A stretch of 18,624 bases of DNA from an uncultured Oscillospiraceae bacterium. Its GTDB lineage: Bacteria; Bacillota; Clostridia; Oscillospirales; Oscillospiraceae. Each line of letters opens with the position of its first letter. Position 1 is the first letter of the stretch. This document shows positions 1 to 8,200 of this stretch, piece by piece. The notes beneath the pieces are model-generated. The model worked only from the letters and a program-made list of their open reading frames with translations, ran no database searches and was not told the origin of the DNA. The stretch lies in contig CAUBQU010000002.1 in the NCBI GenBank assembly GCA_958438185.1, positions 1-18,624 on the forward strand. Reading direction: 5' to 3'. The position numbers and the translations under genes were made by a program.

Positions 1-1
1 A

Positions 2-3000
2 TCGTATTCGCTTTGGATGTATGCGGTTGCGACGGATATCGCGGTCCAGTTTACCAATGGGTATACCCTGGGCGATGACGGCTATTATACCTATACGATG
101 GATGAGACCGGCAAGCCGATCCCGGATAGCAACCAGCCCTATTTTGGCTTTGGCCCCTTGGGTGAAGCAAAGCTGCTGGAATTTACGAGCAGCCCGGCGG
201 ATATCGTCACAGCCAGATACAGCAGCGGCAGCGCGGTCTATGTCGTTCCGCAGCAGCCGGGTACGACAGTGTTGACGGCTTCAATTAAGAATCATCCGGA
301 GTATAAGTTGGAGGTCAATCTCCGGGTCAAGGGTGTAAAGGTCGCGGACGCCAATGGCGTCGGCGGGGTGCACTCTGTTTTCAAGGGCGAAAAGCTGGCC
401 CTGACGGCCTTTGACGGCAACGCAGACAGCACCTACACCTGGACGACGACGAACAAGACCGTTGCGACCGTCAAAAACGGCGTTGTCACGGCCCGTAAGG
501 AGGGCGTGGCATATATCTATGCAACCAGCTCCACTGGTGTCAAGGGCGGCATGCAGATCTATGTCTATGAAAACAGCAAGAAGCCGTACCTGGACGCTCT
601 GTCCTTCTCCAGCGGGAATGTCCGTCTGAAGGATGAAAACGGCGGCTGGCTCAACGAGAAGGACCCGAACGGCGGCCAGGTTTCGGAGCAGTTCAGCCGC
701 ACCCGCTGGGACTATGGCGTTTATATCTCGTTCTCCAGCGGTGAGACCAGCAGATACGCTGTGACACCGAGCTACGACAGCGAAAAATACACGCTTACCT
801 ATTATGTAAATGGCGAAAAGCAGAATGAAATCGTCTCCGGCACAGAGACGATACTGATGCTCTACTGCGGTGAGACCGACGTGGCGTTCCGTCTGCAGGA
901 TAAGCAGGACGAAAACTGCTTCACGGAGTATCATATCCACTTCTGGAGGGATTACTCTAACATCGGCAGACTCTCCAAGCTGGTCGCGTCCCCGGTTGGC
1001 CGGATGCGCGATGAGAGTATGACGTTCACGATGGAAAACGCGATGAACGCCAGCTACTATTTCCAGGAGGGCATTGGCTATAGTGTCCGTACCAACGGGA
1101 AGATCGCGTCCGAAACGGTCAGCAACTCCTATACGCCGTGGGTCAGCCCCAGCGGCGTGCTGAATAGCTATCTGTTCAGTGATATGGAAGCCTTCCAGCT
1201 GGAAGCGGCGGGCACGGATAACTCTGTGATTGCCTGGTCCCAGGGCGTGCCTTGGCAGACCCCGGCATCGGATGACGTCCTGCCTGAGGGCTGGCAGGCT
1301 TATGATGCCAGCAATATCCCGACGATCACCTGGAAGGCCGATGAGGGCCAGGAGTACATGACGGTCTATGTGCGCTCGATTGCCAAGGCAGACTTCCTGG
1401 AATACGGCTACCTGGCAGATCCGTCCGTAGCGACGAAGACGGCAGCCAATGTTTCGGATCGGGAGCTGCATGTCTACAAGCTGCCCTTCCAGCCGAATGA
1501 TGTAACGTTTACGGATCTGAAGCTGTCCGAAGGCAGCTTTATGAGCCCGGCCTTTACGGCGGGCAGCACCAAGACGTCCGCTGTTGTTCCGGCAGATTGC
1601 AAGGAAGTCACAGTCAAGCTCAAGGCGAACGAAGGCGTTCAAATCTATCGGACGGCCGATATCCTGCCGCAGAACCTGATGGAGATCGACGAGGATGGCT
1701 ATTCCATCACGAAGGGGGATTTGTCCGGTGTCAGTGCGACAGTCGGCTGCTCCGGCGTCCTGACAGTTCCGAAGAATGATTCCTTCAGCTACAGCGTTCG
1801 CAAAACCATTCAAATCTCCCTGAGCAAGGGCGGCGATATGCAGGGCCTGCCGGATGCAGTCGTCGACTACGTCGCCCCCGGCTCCCAGTATACCAATGGC
1901 CGTCAGACGGCCTTCACCGGCGGCCGGATGTACGCCCTGTACCCGGAGCGCACGCTCCTGGGCAACACCGAGTGGACGAATGTTACGTCCCTGGGCGCTT
2001 ACGGCGGCTATATCACCTGGTATTTCAAGGATGCAATTCAGGATGATCCAAATCACACCTACGGCGTAGACTTCCAGGTCTTCGGCAACTCCTATGCCAA
2101 CGGCAACGGCGGCTATGGCGCCGGCGAGGCGGGCCAGGTCTGGGTCTCGGAGGACGGCAAGCAGTGGTATGCGCTGGCTGGCTCCGAGCACTTCGAAGAC
2201 GATGTCAATTGGAACTATCAGTTTACTTACAAGAACACCAATAGCAACTACGGCTATGACTGGACGGACAACCTGGGCAACTCCGGCACCTATTACAACG
2301 ACGGCGTCGGCGCGGAATATCCGAGCCCTGCAATGTACCCCCTGCATGACTTCGGCGAAAATCAGAATGAGATCACCTTGGGCGGCGTGTTGCTGCCGTG
2401 GCGGGTGAGCTGGGATATGTTCGGCTATGTCGACTCCCTGGCCTCCTCCCCGAGCTACGGCTCCGGCGGCGCAGGTGCGGGTGACGATATCACCGGCACC
2501 CTGGAGAATCCCTATGCGCAGACCGGTTATGCCAGCGCCTTTGACCTGGCTTGGGCCGTCGATGCAGAAGGGAACCCGGTGACCTTTAAGAACGGCATCC
2601 ATTATGTCAAGGTGCAGACGGCGGTCTATCAGCCGGTTACCGGCATTATGGGCGAGCTCTCCACCGAAGTTTGCACCGCGCTGCGGGCAAGTGAGCAGGT
2701 AGAAGCCGTCGGCAGAACGGCGGGCGCACAGTCTATCGTCATTAGCGACGGCGACCAGTCCGTGACCCTCTCCGGTACGGATTTCAAGAAGGTCTCTGAT
2801 ACGGTCTATGAGGCCAATGTCGACGCGGGCCAGATGCGGAATCTGTCCTTCACCGTCAACGCGGCGGAGGATGACCATATCATTGTCAACAACCGCAGCA
2901 CGAAGAACGGCGTCGCAGCGCCCAATACTTATTCCATCAGCGCCAGCAAGAGCAGAACGGTCCGCGTGATCGTGCAGAGCGGCAAGCAGGAGCCTATCTC

Positions 3001-4675
3001 CTACTTCCTGCATATCACCGGCTCCGCCGTCGTCAGTGAAAAGGTCACGGCGGTCGAGGACGCGATCCGCGCCATCGGCTCTGTGGGCCAGGGCAGCGGC
3101 GAGGCCATCCGCAGCGCCAGAGCGATGTATGACGCGCTGACCGAGGCGGAGCAGGCTTCCGTCAGCAACTACGCGGTGCTGGTTGCGGCGGAAAAAGAAT
3201 ACGAAGACCTCATCAACGCCAGCATCGGCAAGTCGGATGAGATGATCACCGTCTCTATGGCGATCGAAAAGTCCACCCTGGGCCAGGATTATATTCTGGA
3301 GCCGACCCTGGTGACGATCCCGAAGGACACGACGGCGGCACAGCTGCTGGTCGCCCTCCTGGGCAACGATAAGATGCAGTACAACGGCACGCCGACCTCC
3401 AGCTTCTACCTCTCTTATCTGGCGGATGCGGCGGAAGAGGTCAATATCCCCGAGGCCATCGTGCAGCGGGCCGGGAAGGACCTGACGAATGCACGAGAGT
3501 CCGACGAATGGCTGGGCGAATTTGACTATGCCTCCACCTCCGGCTGGATGTACAGCGTCAATGGCAGCTTCCCGTCTGTCTACGCATCTGAGCAGACGAT
3601 GCAGGACGGCGATGTCATCCGCTGGCAGTTCACCGTGGCCGGCATCGGCGCCGACGTGGGCGACGCGAACAGCGAGAACCCCATGCAGGTGGCCAACAAG
3701 GAAGCCCTGACGAAGCTGGTCTCCCAGGTCAATGCCCTGGACGATAGCGATGGCTTCGTAAAGGCCAACGCGGACGCCTACCGCGCAGCGGTCGCAGCGC
3801 TTATCGACTGGAGCGCGGACCAGGAGACGGTGGACGCGGCCTATGCCGCGCTGCAGGCTGCCTTGGACAAGGCCCTGCAGGATAACACCTACGGTAAGAT
3901 CTCTGCGGTGAATATTGCGGCGGACCGGGCCATTGCCAAGGTCATTGCCCTGATCGACGCCATCCCGGCAGACGTCACGCTGGACGCGAAGGACGCCGTC
4001 ACGGCGGCCCGGGCGGCCTATGACAAGCTGCCGACAGAGCTGCAGCAGTATGTCACGAACCTCGAAAAGCTGACGGCGGCGGAAGCGAAGATCGCAGAGC
4101 TTGAAAAGCCCGATGTTCCCACGGACCTGCCGTTTACCGACCTGACCCAGGATTGGTACATGGACAGCATCCGCTATGTCTACGAGCACGAGCTGATGTA
4201 TGGCACCAGCGATACGACGTTTGCGCCGGACGAAGCCCTGACCCGCGGCATGTTCGTCACCATGCTCTACCGCATGGAGGGCAAGCCGGAAGTCACGGGG
4301 AACACCAGCTTCGCGGATGTTGCTGCCAATGCGTACTACGCAGACGCCGTCGCATGGGCAAGCGCCAACGGTGTCGTCTACGGCACCAGCGAGACGGCGT
4401 TCTCGCCGGATGGCAAGATCACCCGGGAGCAGATGGCTGCCATGATGCGCCGGTATGCAAGCTTCAAGAAGATCGACACCAGCGCGAGAGCAGACCTTTC
4501 CGGTTACACTGACGCCGCGTCGGTCAGCAGCTGGGCAACAGGCGACATGCAATGGGCCGTCGCGTCTGAGCTCCTGTACGGCAACAACCACAATGCCCTG
4601 CAGCCGACGGCCAACGCGACGCGCGCCCAGGCGGCTGCCATCCTGCAGCGGTTCGCGACGAAGATCGTCAAGTAA
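2..4675 (+). CDS. Giant SLH-anchored surface protein with transcobalamin-like (DUF4430) domain, 5' partial
   Basis: The frame is open to the left edge (codons from position 2), so the start codon and signal peptide lie outside; 1557 residues are visible. The ATG at 17 has no ribosome binding site and is internal. Numbering from the first codon, I see a BIG2-like Ig domain (about 110-190, with TWTTTNKTVATVKNGVV), an aromatic/glycine-rich module (about 620-890), a helical FIVAR-like stretch (1015-1075), a DUF4430-type domain (about 1080-1220), more helical repeats (1230-1367) and three SLH repeats (1378-1557; FTDLTQDWYMDSIRYV, AWASANGVVYGTSE). The DUF4430 call rests on IPKDTTAAQLL (from 1106), SGWMYSVNG (1180-1188) and QDGDVIRWQFT (1201-1211), the usual landmarks of that family, which is related to the beta domain of intrinsic factor/transcobalamin. 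SLH repeats bind pyruvylated secondary wall polymer, so the protein should sit outside the cell. Ligand binding is inferred. Confidence 0.93.
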   Translation, partial: SYSLWMYAVATDIAVQFTNGYTLGDDGYYTYTMDETGKPIPDSNQPYFGFGPLGEAKLLEFTSSPADIVTARYSSGSAVYVVPQQPGTTVLTASIKNHPEYKLEVNLRVKGVKVADANGVGGVHSVFKGEKLALTAFDGNADSTYTWTTTNKTVATVKNGVVTARKEGVAYIYATSSTGVKGGMQIYVYENSKKPYLDALSFSSGNVRLKDENGGWLNEKDPNGGQVSEQFSRTRWDYGVYISFSSGETSRYAVTPSYDSEKYTLTYYVNGEKQNEIVSGTETILMLYCGETDVAFRLQDKQDENCFTEYHIHFWRDYSNIGRLSKLVASPVGRMRDESMTFTMENAMNASYYFQEGIGYSVRTNGKIASETVSNSYTPWVSPSGVLNSYLFSDMEAFQLEAAGTDNSVIAWSQGVPWQTPASDDVLPEGWQAYDASNIPTITWKADEGQEYMTVYVRSIAKADFLEYGYLADPSVATKTAANVSDRELHVYKLPFQPNDVTFTDLKLSEGSFMSPAFTAGSTKTSAVVPADCKEVTVKLKANEGVQIYRTADILPQNLMEIDEDGYSITKGDLSGVSATVGCSGVLTVPKNDSFSYSVRKTIQISLSKGGDMQGLPDAVVDYVAPGSQYTNGRQTAFTGGRMYALYPERTLLGNTEWTNVTSLGAYGGYITWYFKDAIQDDPNHTYGVDFQVFGNSYANGNGGYGAGEAGQVWVSEDGKQWYALAGSEHFEDDVNWNYQFTYKNTNSNYGYDWTDNLGNSGTYYNDGVGAEYPSPAMYPLHDFGENQNEITLGGVLLPWRVSWDMFGYVDSLASSPSYGSGGAGAGDDITGTLENPYAQTGYASAFDLAWAVDAEGNPVTFKNGIHYVKVQTAVYQPVTGIMGELSTEVCTALRASEQVEAVGRTAGAQSIVISDGDQSVTLSGTDFKKVSDTVYEANVDAGQMRNLSFTVNAAEDDHIIVNNRSTKNGVAAPNTYSISASKSRTVRVIVQSGKQEPISYFLHITGSAVVSEKVTAVEDAIRAIGSVGQGSGEAIRSARAMYDALTEAEQASVSNYAVLVAAEKEYEDLINASIGKSDEMITVSMAIEKSTLGQDYILEPTLVTIPKDTTAAQLLVALLGNDKMQYNGTPTSSFYLSYLADAAEEVNIPEAIVQRAGKDLTNARESDEWLGEFDYASTSGWMYSVNGSFPSVYASEQTMQDGDVIRWQFTVAGIGADVGDANSENPMQVANKEALTKLVSQVNALDDSDGFVKANADAYRAAVAALIDWSADQETVDAAYAALQAALDKALQDNTYGKISAVNIAADRAIAKVIALIDAIPADVTLDAKDAVTAARAAYDKLPTELQQYVTNLEKLTAAEAKIAELEKPDVPTDLPFTDLTQDWYMDSIRYVYEHELMYGTSDTTFAPDEALTRGMFVTMLYRMEGKPEVTGNTSFADVAANAYYADAVAWASANGVVYGTSETAFSPDGKITREQMAAMMRRYASFKKIDTSARADLSGYTDAASVSSWATGDMQWAVASELLYGNNHNALQPTANATRAQAAAILQRFATKIVK

Positions 4676-4800
4676 TGGCGATCAGCGCAAGTAAATAAGT
4701 TAGCTTCTTCATCTACTTTATTTCCTTTCTAAACGGGTGCGGGCTCACACCCGCACCCACCCCCCTCTGATGCTTGGCACCAGAGGGGGTTCCTCTCTTT
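4132..4800 (+). repeat. Direct repeat copy 1: SLH coding end plus 3' untranslated tail and terminator
   Basis: This segment matches 12913-13580 in the same orientation. The match is strongest over the last about 60 coding bases (ending ACGAAGATCGTCAAGTAA) and the shared tail with TTTATTTCCTTTCTAAACGG and the two hairpins. The middle of the SLH region has diverged mainly at third codon positions. It suggests a duplication or gene-conversion relationship between the two surface genes. Confidence 0.8.
4735..4800 (+). terminator. Double-hairpin intrinsic terminator of first SLH gene
   Basis: Hairpin one has arms GGGTGCGGG (4735-4743) and CCCGCACCC (4750-4758). Hairpin two has arms CCCCCTCTG (4761-4769) and CAGAGGGGG (4781-4789), with an inner TGC/GCA extension, and is followed by TTCCTCTCTTT. 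The pair lies about 60 bases after the stop codon and closes this transcription unit before the next promoter at 4813. Confidence 0.8.
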
Positions 4801-4812
4801 CTGAAAGAAGTA

Positions 4813-4841
4813 TTGACAGTCGTACAAGAATATGATATAAA
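4813..4841 (+). promoter_or_regulatory. Sigma-A promoter of the riboswitch/SLH transcript
   Basis: A perfect -35 TTGACA (4813-4818), a 17-base spacer and a -10 TATAAA (4836-4841) in an AT-rich stretch. Transcription would start near 4848, just before the 5' strand of riboswitch helix P1 at 4864. The position matches a dedicated promoter for the B12-controlled leader. Confidence 0.8.
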
Positions 4842-4863
4842 ATAATTATAGATCGAAATACAT

Positions 4864-5082
4864 CGTATCATCCTCCCCTTTGCCGCTGAGATGCGTGGCG
4901 GGGGGATAAAAGGAACCCGGTGAGAATCCGGGGCTTACCCCGTAGCTGTATTTGCAGCTGCGCGGCTTTGCGCCGAAAGGTGGCCATTGTGGGGAAACCC
5001 ATGAGAAGGCAGGAAGCCGCGCGGGGCGTGGATTTGTTCATGATCGCGCCCGGCTGCATGAGCCAGAAGACTTGGTGATGCG
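4864..5082 (+). ncRNA. Cobalamin (B12) riboswitch aptamer
   Basis: The core matches the class consensus: AGGAACCCGGTGAGAATCC (from 4911), then the CCCCGTAGCTGTA segment, GGCCATTGTG with GGGAAACCC, GAGAAGGC, and near the 3' end the B12-box-like GAGCCAGAAGAC (about 5060-5071). Closing helix P1 can form between CGTATCATC (4864-4872) and GGTGATGCG (5074-5082), nine pairs including wobbles. The aptamer binds adenosylcobalamin or another cobalamin and is usually an OFF switch. Here it is followed by an intrinsic terminator and then the 8.2-kb SLH gene, so that gene should be expressed when corrinoids are scarce. Confidence 0.93.
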
Positions 5083-5121
5083 TGCGCGCCTTTAGAGCGC
5101 AAATTGGGCACGGAAAGATCG

Positions 5122-5161
5122 GCCGTGGTGGAGTTTTGCTCCGCCACGGCTTTTGTATTTG
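5122..5161 (+). terminator. Riboswitch expression-platform terminator
   Basis: A 12-pair stem, GCCGTGGTGGAG (5122-5133) with CTCCGCCACGGC (5139-5150), one G-U pair, followed by TTTTGTATTTG. It lies 40 bases after the aptamer and about 125 bases before the coding start, as expected for premature termination when cobalamin is bound. I did not resolve a specific antiterminator pairing. Confidence 0.85.
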
Positions 5162-5194
5162 TATCTGTCCAAAAAACGCGTCGCACTGGTGCGA

Positions 5195-5223
5195 CATGCT
5201 TTTCTCTTGGCTAGAAAAGCATG
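5195..5223 (+). other. Second leader stem-loop downstream of the riboswitch terminator
   Basis: A perfect 11-base inverted repeat, CATGCTTTTCT (5195-5205) and AGAAAAGCATG (5213-5223), with a 7-base loop. Another small palindrome (GTCGCAC/GTGCGAC, 5180-5195) precedes it. There is no T-run after it, so it is not an ordinary terminator. It could protect the 5' end of the long read-through mRNA or affect translation. Confidence 0.5.
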
Positions 5224-5277
5224 AAAACTCTTGTCCATCGCCGCGTTTGCGGTGAATAAAAAATCAGAAAAGGAATG

Positions 5278-5282
5278 GTGAA
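5278..5282 (+). promoter_or_regulatory. Ribosome binding site deciding the start of the second SLH gene
   Basis: GGTGA lies four bases before the ATG at 5287, with AAAAGGA (5268-5274) further upstream. The alternative ATG at 5275 directly abuts AAAAGGA with no spacer, so the start at 5287 is preferred. Both starts leave the signal peptide intact. Confidence 0.5.
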
Positions 5283-5286
5283 GCGA

Positions 5287-8200
5287 ATGAAAAAGCTGCC
5301 CAAACGGATTCTGGCGGCGCTTATGGCGCTGGCGCTGATCCTGGGCTTACTGCCCAGTATGGCGCTGGCGGCAACGCCGGCGGAGGCAGGCCAAGGGGCC
5401 TATCAGGTGACGATCTACGCATCGGTACAGGCCCTGACGCTGCAAAACGCAGCCGGAGAGAATATCCCCCTGACAAAGGGCGAATCCGGCGACTACGCGA
5501 CGTTTACCTTCCGGGGTGACGCCGGAACGTATACCTACCGCAACGATGCGGCGGGCACCGGCATGTTCAAGGTGACGGGCGACGCGGATGTCTATCTGCG
5601 CCTGATCACCTACAGCGTGAAGGATGCCCGGACGGACTTCAAAATGCGCATCGTGAACACCGAGGATACGTCCCTCGTCTGCGAATCCCTCGTGACGACG
5701 GACAAGCAGAGCGCGACGGTCCTCGTCCCGGCCTATGGCTACAATGTCCGCTACCAGTACTTCTGCGAGCCGACGGATGAGACCTACTGCGGGTTCTACG
5801 GCAACCTGTGGTCCCTGCCGGGGGCGACGGAGTTTATGGGCTTCAAGGCGGCGGGCTTTAACCTGTCTGATGGCCGCGCCTATAACATCGGCCGAAAGGC
5901 GACGGTCTCCTTTAAGATCCCCGCCGGGGCGACGCTGAAGGTCGAGGAGCTGGTCAAATTCTATCGCCAGAACAACCAATTCAAGACGACGTTCGTCAAG
6001 ACCGAGGGCGGCTACGACTACTATACCGCCGAGGCCCCGACAAATTCCGGCGGCGAAGTCTACTATGTCGTCTCCAAAGAAGGCTACATGAAAAAGGCCC
6101 ACACGTTCACCCCCAAGGCGGGCCTGAGTATTGAAGTTGACAAGCTGGAAGCGACGCCCAATCTGCACGAGAGCCGCTACGAGGCCAGCATCATCACGAA
6201 CGGCAACGCCTCGAAGTTTATCTCCCTGCAGCAGGGTGAGGCCTTCGGCTCCTGGTCCTCCCGGGCCTGGCAGGCGATCAACGACGGCCTGCAGAACGGC
6301 TATCTCGAGCCGGACAAGCACTATTATGTGCTCGACGGCGACTCGGTCACGGTGGATGAATACGGCATCGTCAAGGCTGTCAAGCCGGGCCTGTCCATCG
6401 TGGCGCTGACGTATGACGCCATGGAGTTTGACGACCAGGTCTACGGCGCGATCAATGACGAGAGCGTCGCGGTCTACGCGTTTATGGTTAACGGCAACCG
6501 CGAGGGCGTCACGACTGGCCTGGAGGGCCTTTCGGACCTCAATACGTTCTATTATGCCAAGACGGTCAAGGTCGACGGCTCGGACGAAGTCAAAACGAAC
6601 GATTCCATTCCAAAGACGATAAAGCCCACGGCGGAAAATGGCCAGAGCCTGACCGTCAGCCTGATGAATGTCTGCGGGTATCCGACCCCGAAGGCCTCCA
6701 GCTGGCAGACCGTCGCCGCCAATGCTGACGGCAGCTACACCTTGAACCTCAAGGCCGGGCGCAATATCGTCAAGGTCCAGGCGGGCGACGCCATGCGCTG
6801 CTACGTGCTGGGCGCCGTCGGCAGCGATGTCACGGTGCAGAATGTGACGAGCCCCGGCCAGACCATCTGCGCCGGTGAGACGGTCAAGGTCGCATACTCC
6901 AATGTGACGACGCCGCAGCCGAAGCTGGGCGCGATCTATAACCCCGGCTACGGCAACACGACGTACCTGGAGGGCACGCTGCTGGATGAGAGCGGCAAGG
7001 AGCTTGCCACGGTCAGCGGCGAAGGCACCCAGTACGGCATCAAGGAAAATGCCGGGCTGCAGGTCATCCCGGACGCGGCGGGGGAATTCACGGTCTCCAA
7101 TGTCCGCATCCACCTGGGGTCCTACGGCTCTGCGCCGGGTACGCACCTGGCCCTGAGCCCCCAGAGCGAGGGCGGCAATTATCACGGCACGGATTCCCCG
7201 GAGGCCACCAACTACTGGTGCAGCTTCCAGGATGTCTCCTTCTCCGTCATCGGCTCGGACTACCCGGAGCGGGCGGCGGCCATTGTTGAGAGAATCAACG
7301 CCATCGGCGAGGTAACGCTGACGGACGAATGCAAGGCGAAGATCGACGCGGCCCGGCTGGCGTATGACGAAGCTCCGGTAGGCGTCAAGAACCTCATCAC
7401 GGCAGACCAGCTGAAGGTCCTGACGGACGCCGAGGCGGCCTATGAAACGCTGCTGTTTGCCCAGATTGAGACGGCGATTGAAAAACGGACCGTCGACGGG
7501 AAAGAATATTATGTTTTGAAGACGGCGGATGAGCTTGTCTGGTTTGCGAAGCTGGTCAACGGCCTGCAGTCCGGCGGCTGGGATGCCCGGCAGGAAACGG
7601 CCAATGCCCTGCTGGACGCAGACATCACCTTCAACGAAAACGTCCTGGATGCCGACGGCAATCTGACCAAGCAGGCTGGCTGGCGCCAGTGGACGCCCAT
7701 CGGCGGCTACACCTGGACCTCCGGCACGGGCTTTGGCGCGACGAGAAATACGGCACTCTATAAGGGCATTTTCGACGGCCAGGGCCATACGATCTCCGGC
7801 CTGGTCATGACGACAGCCTGGTCGGGCAATGCGGGTCTGTTCGGCTCTGCGGCGGGTGCGACGGTCAAAAATGTGAAGGTAAAAGATTCTTATCTGAGCG
7901 GCGGCAACGTCGGCGGTATTGTTGGCAGCGGCGCTAATGCGACGATTGTTGGCAGCGGCTCTAAGGTGACGATCGAGAATGTCTCCTACCAGGGGCAGAT
8001 CCGTGCCAACACGTATGCAGCCGGTATCATTGCCTATACATCGTCTGCGACGGTCCGCAATGCTTCGTTTACCGGCACGCTGGTTACGAAGGACAGCACG
8101 AATGCTTATGCCGGCGGCATTATGGGCCTCGGCTCTGGCACGGTCGAGGATTGCGCGGTCGACGCGACGCTGGAAGCGGGCTGCAATGTCGGCGGTATCG

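Noticed and set aside
17..19. ATG at 17 as the start of the first SLH gene
   Set aside because: The frame is open upstream to position 2, no Shine-Dalgarno sequence precedes it and no signal peptide follows, so the true start is outside the window.
281..4591. Very long open frame on the - strand (1436 codons) opposite the first SLH gene, with similar ones at 5347-7788 and 11017-13374
   Set aside because: They follow from GC-rich codon choice in the sense gene, which rarely yields antisense stop codons. The translations lack domains, have no ribosome binding site and are rich in Arg/Gly/Asp in a shadow-like way.
4868..5197. Open frames on the - strand across the riboswitch
   Set aside because: The stretch is fully explained by the aptamer and terminator on the + strand; the peptides show no family features.
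5275..5277. ATG at 5275 as the start of the second SLH gene
   Set aside because: It directly abuts AAAAGGA without a spacer. ATG 5287 with GGTGA four bases upstream is better, though the difference is only four residues and not certain.
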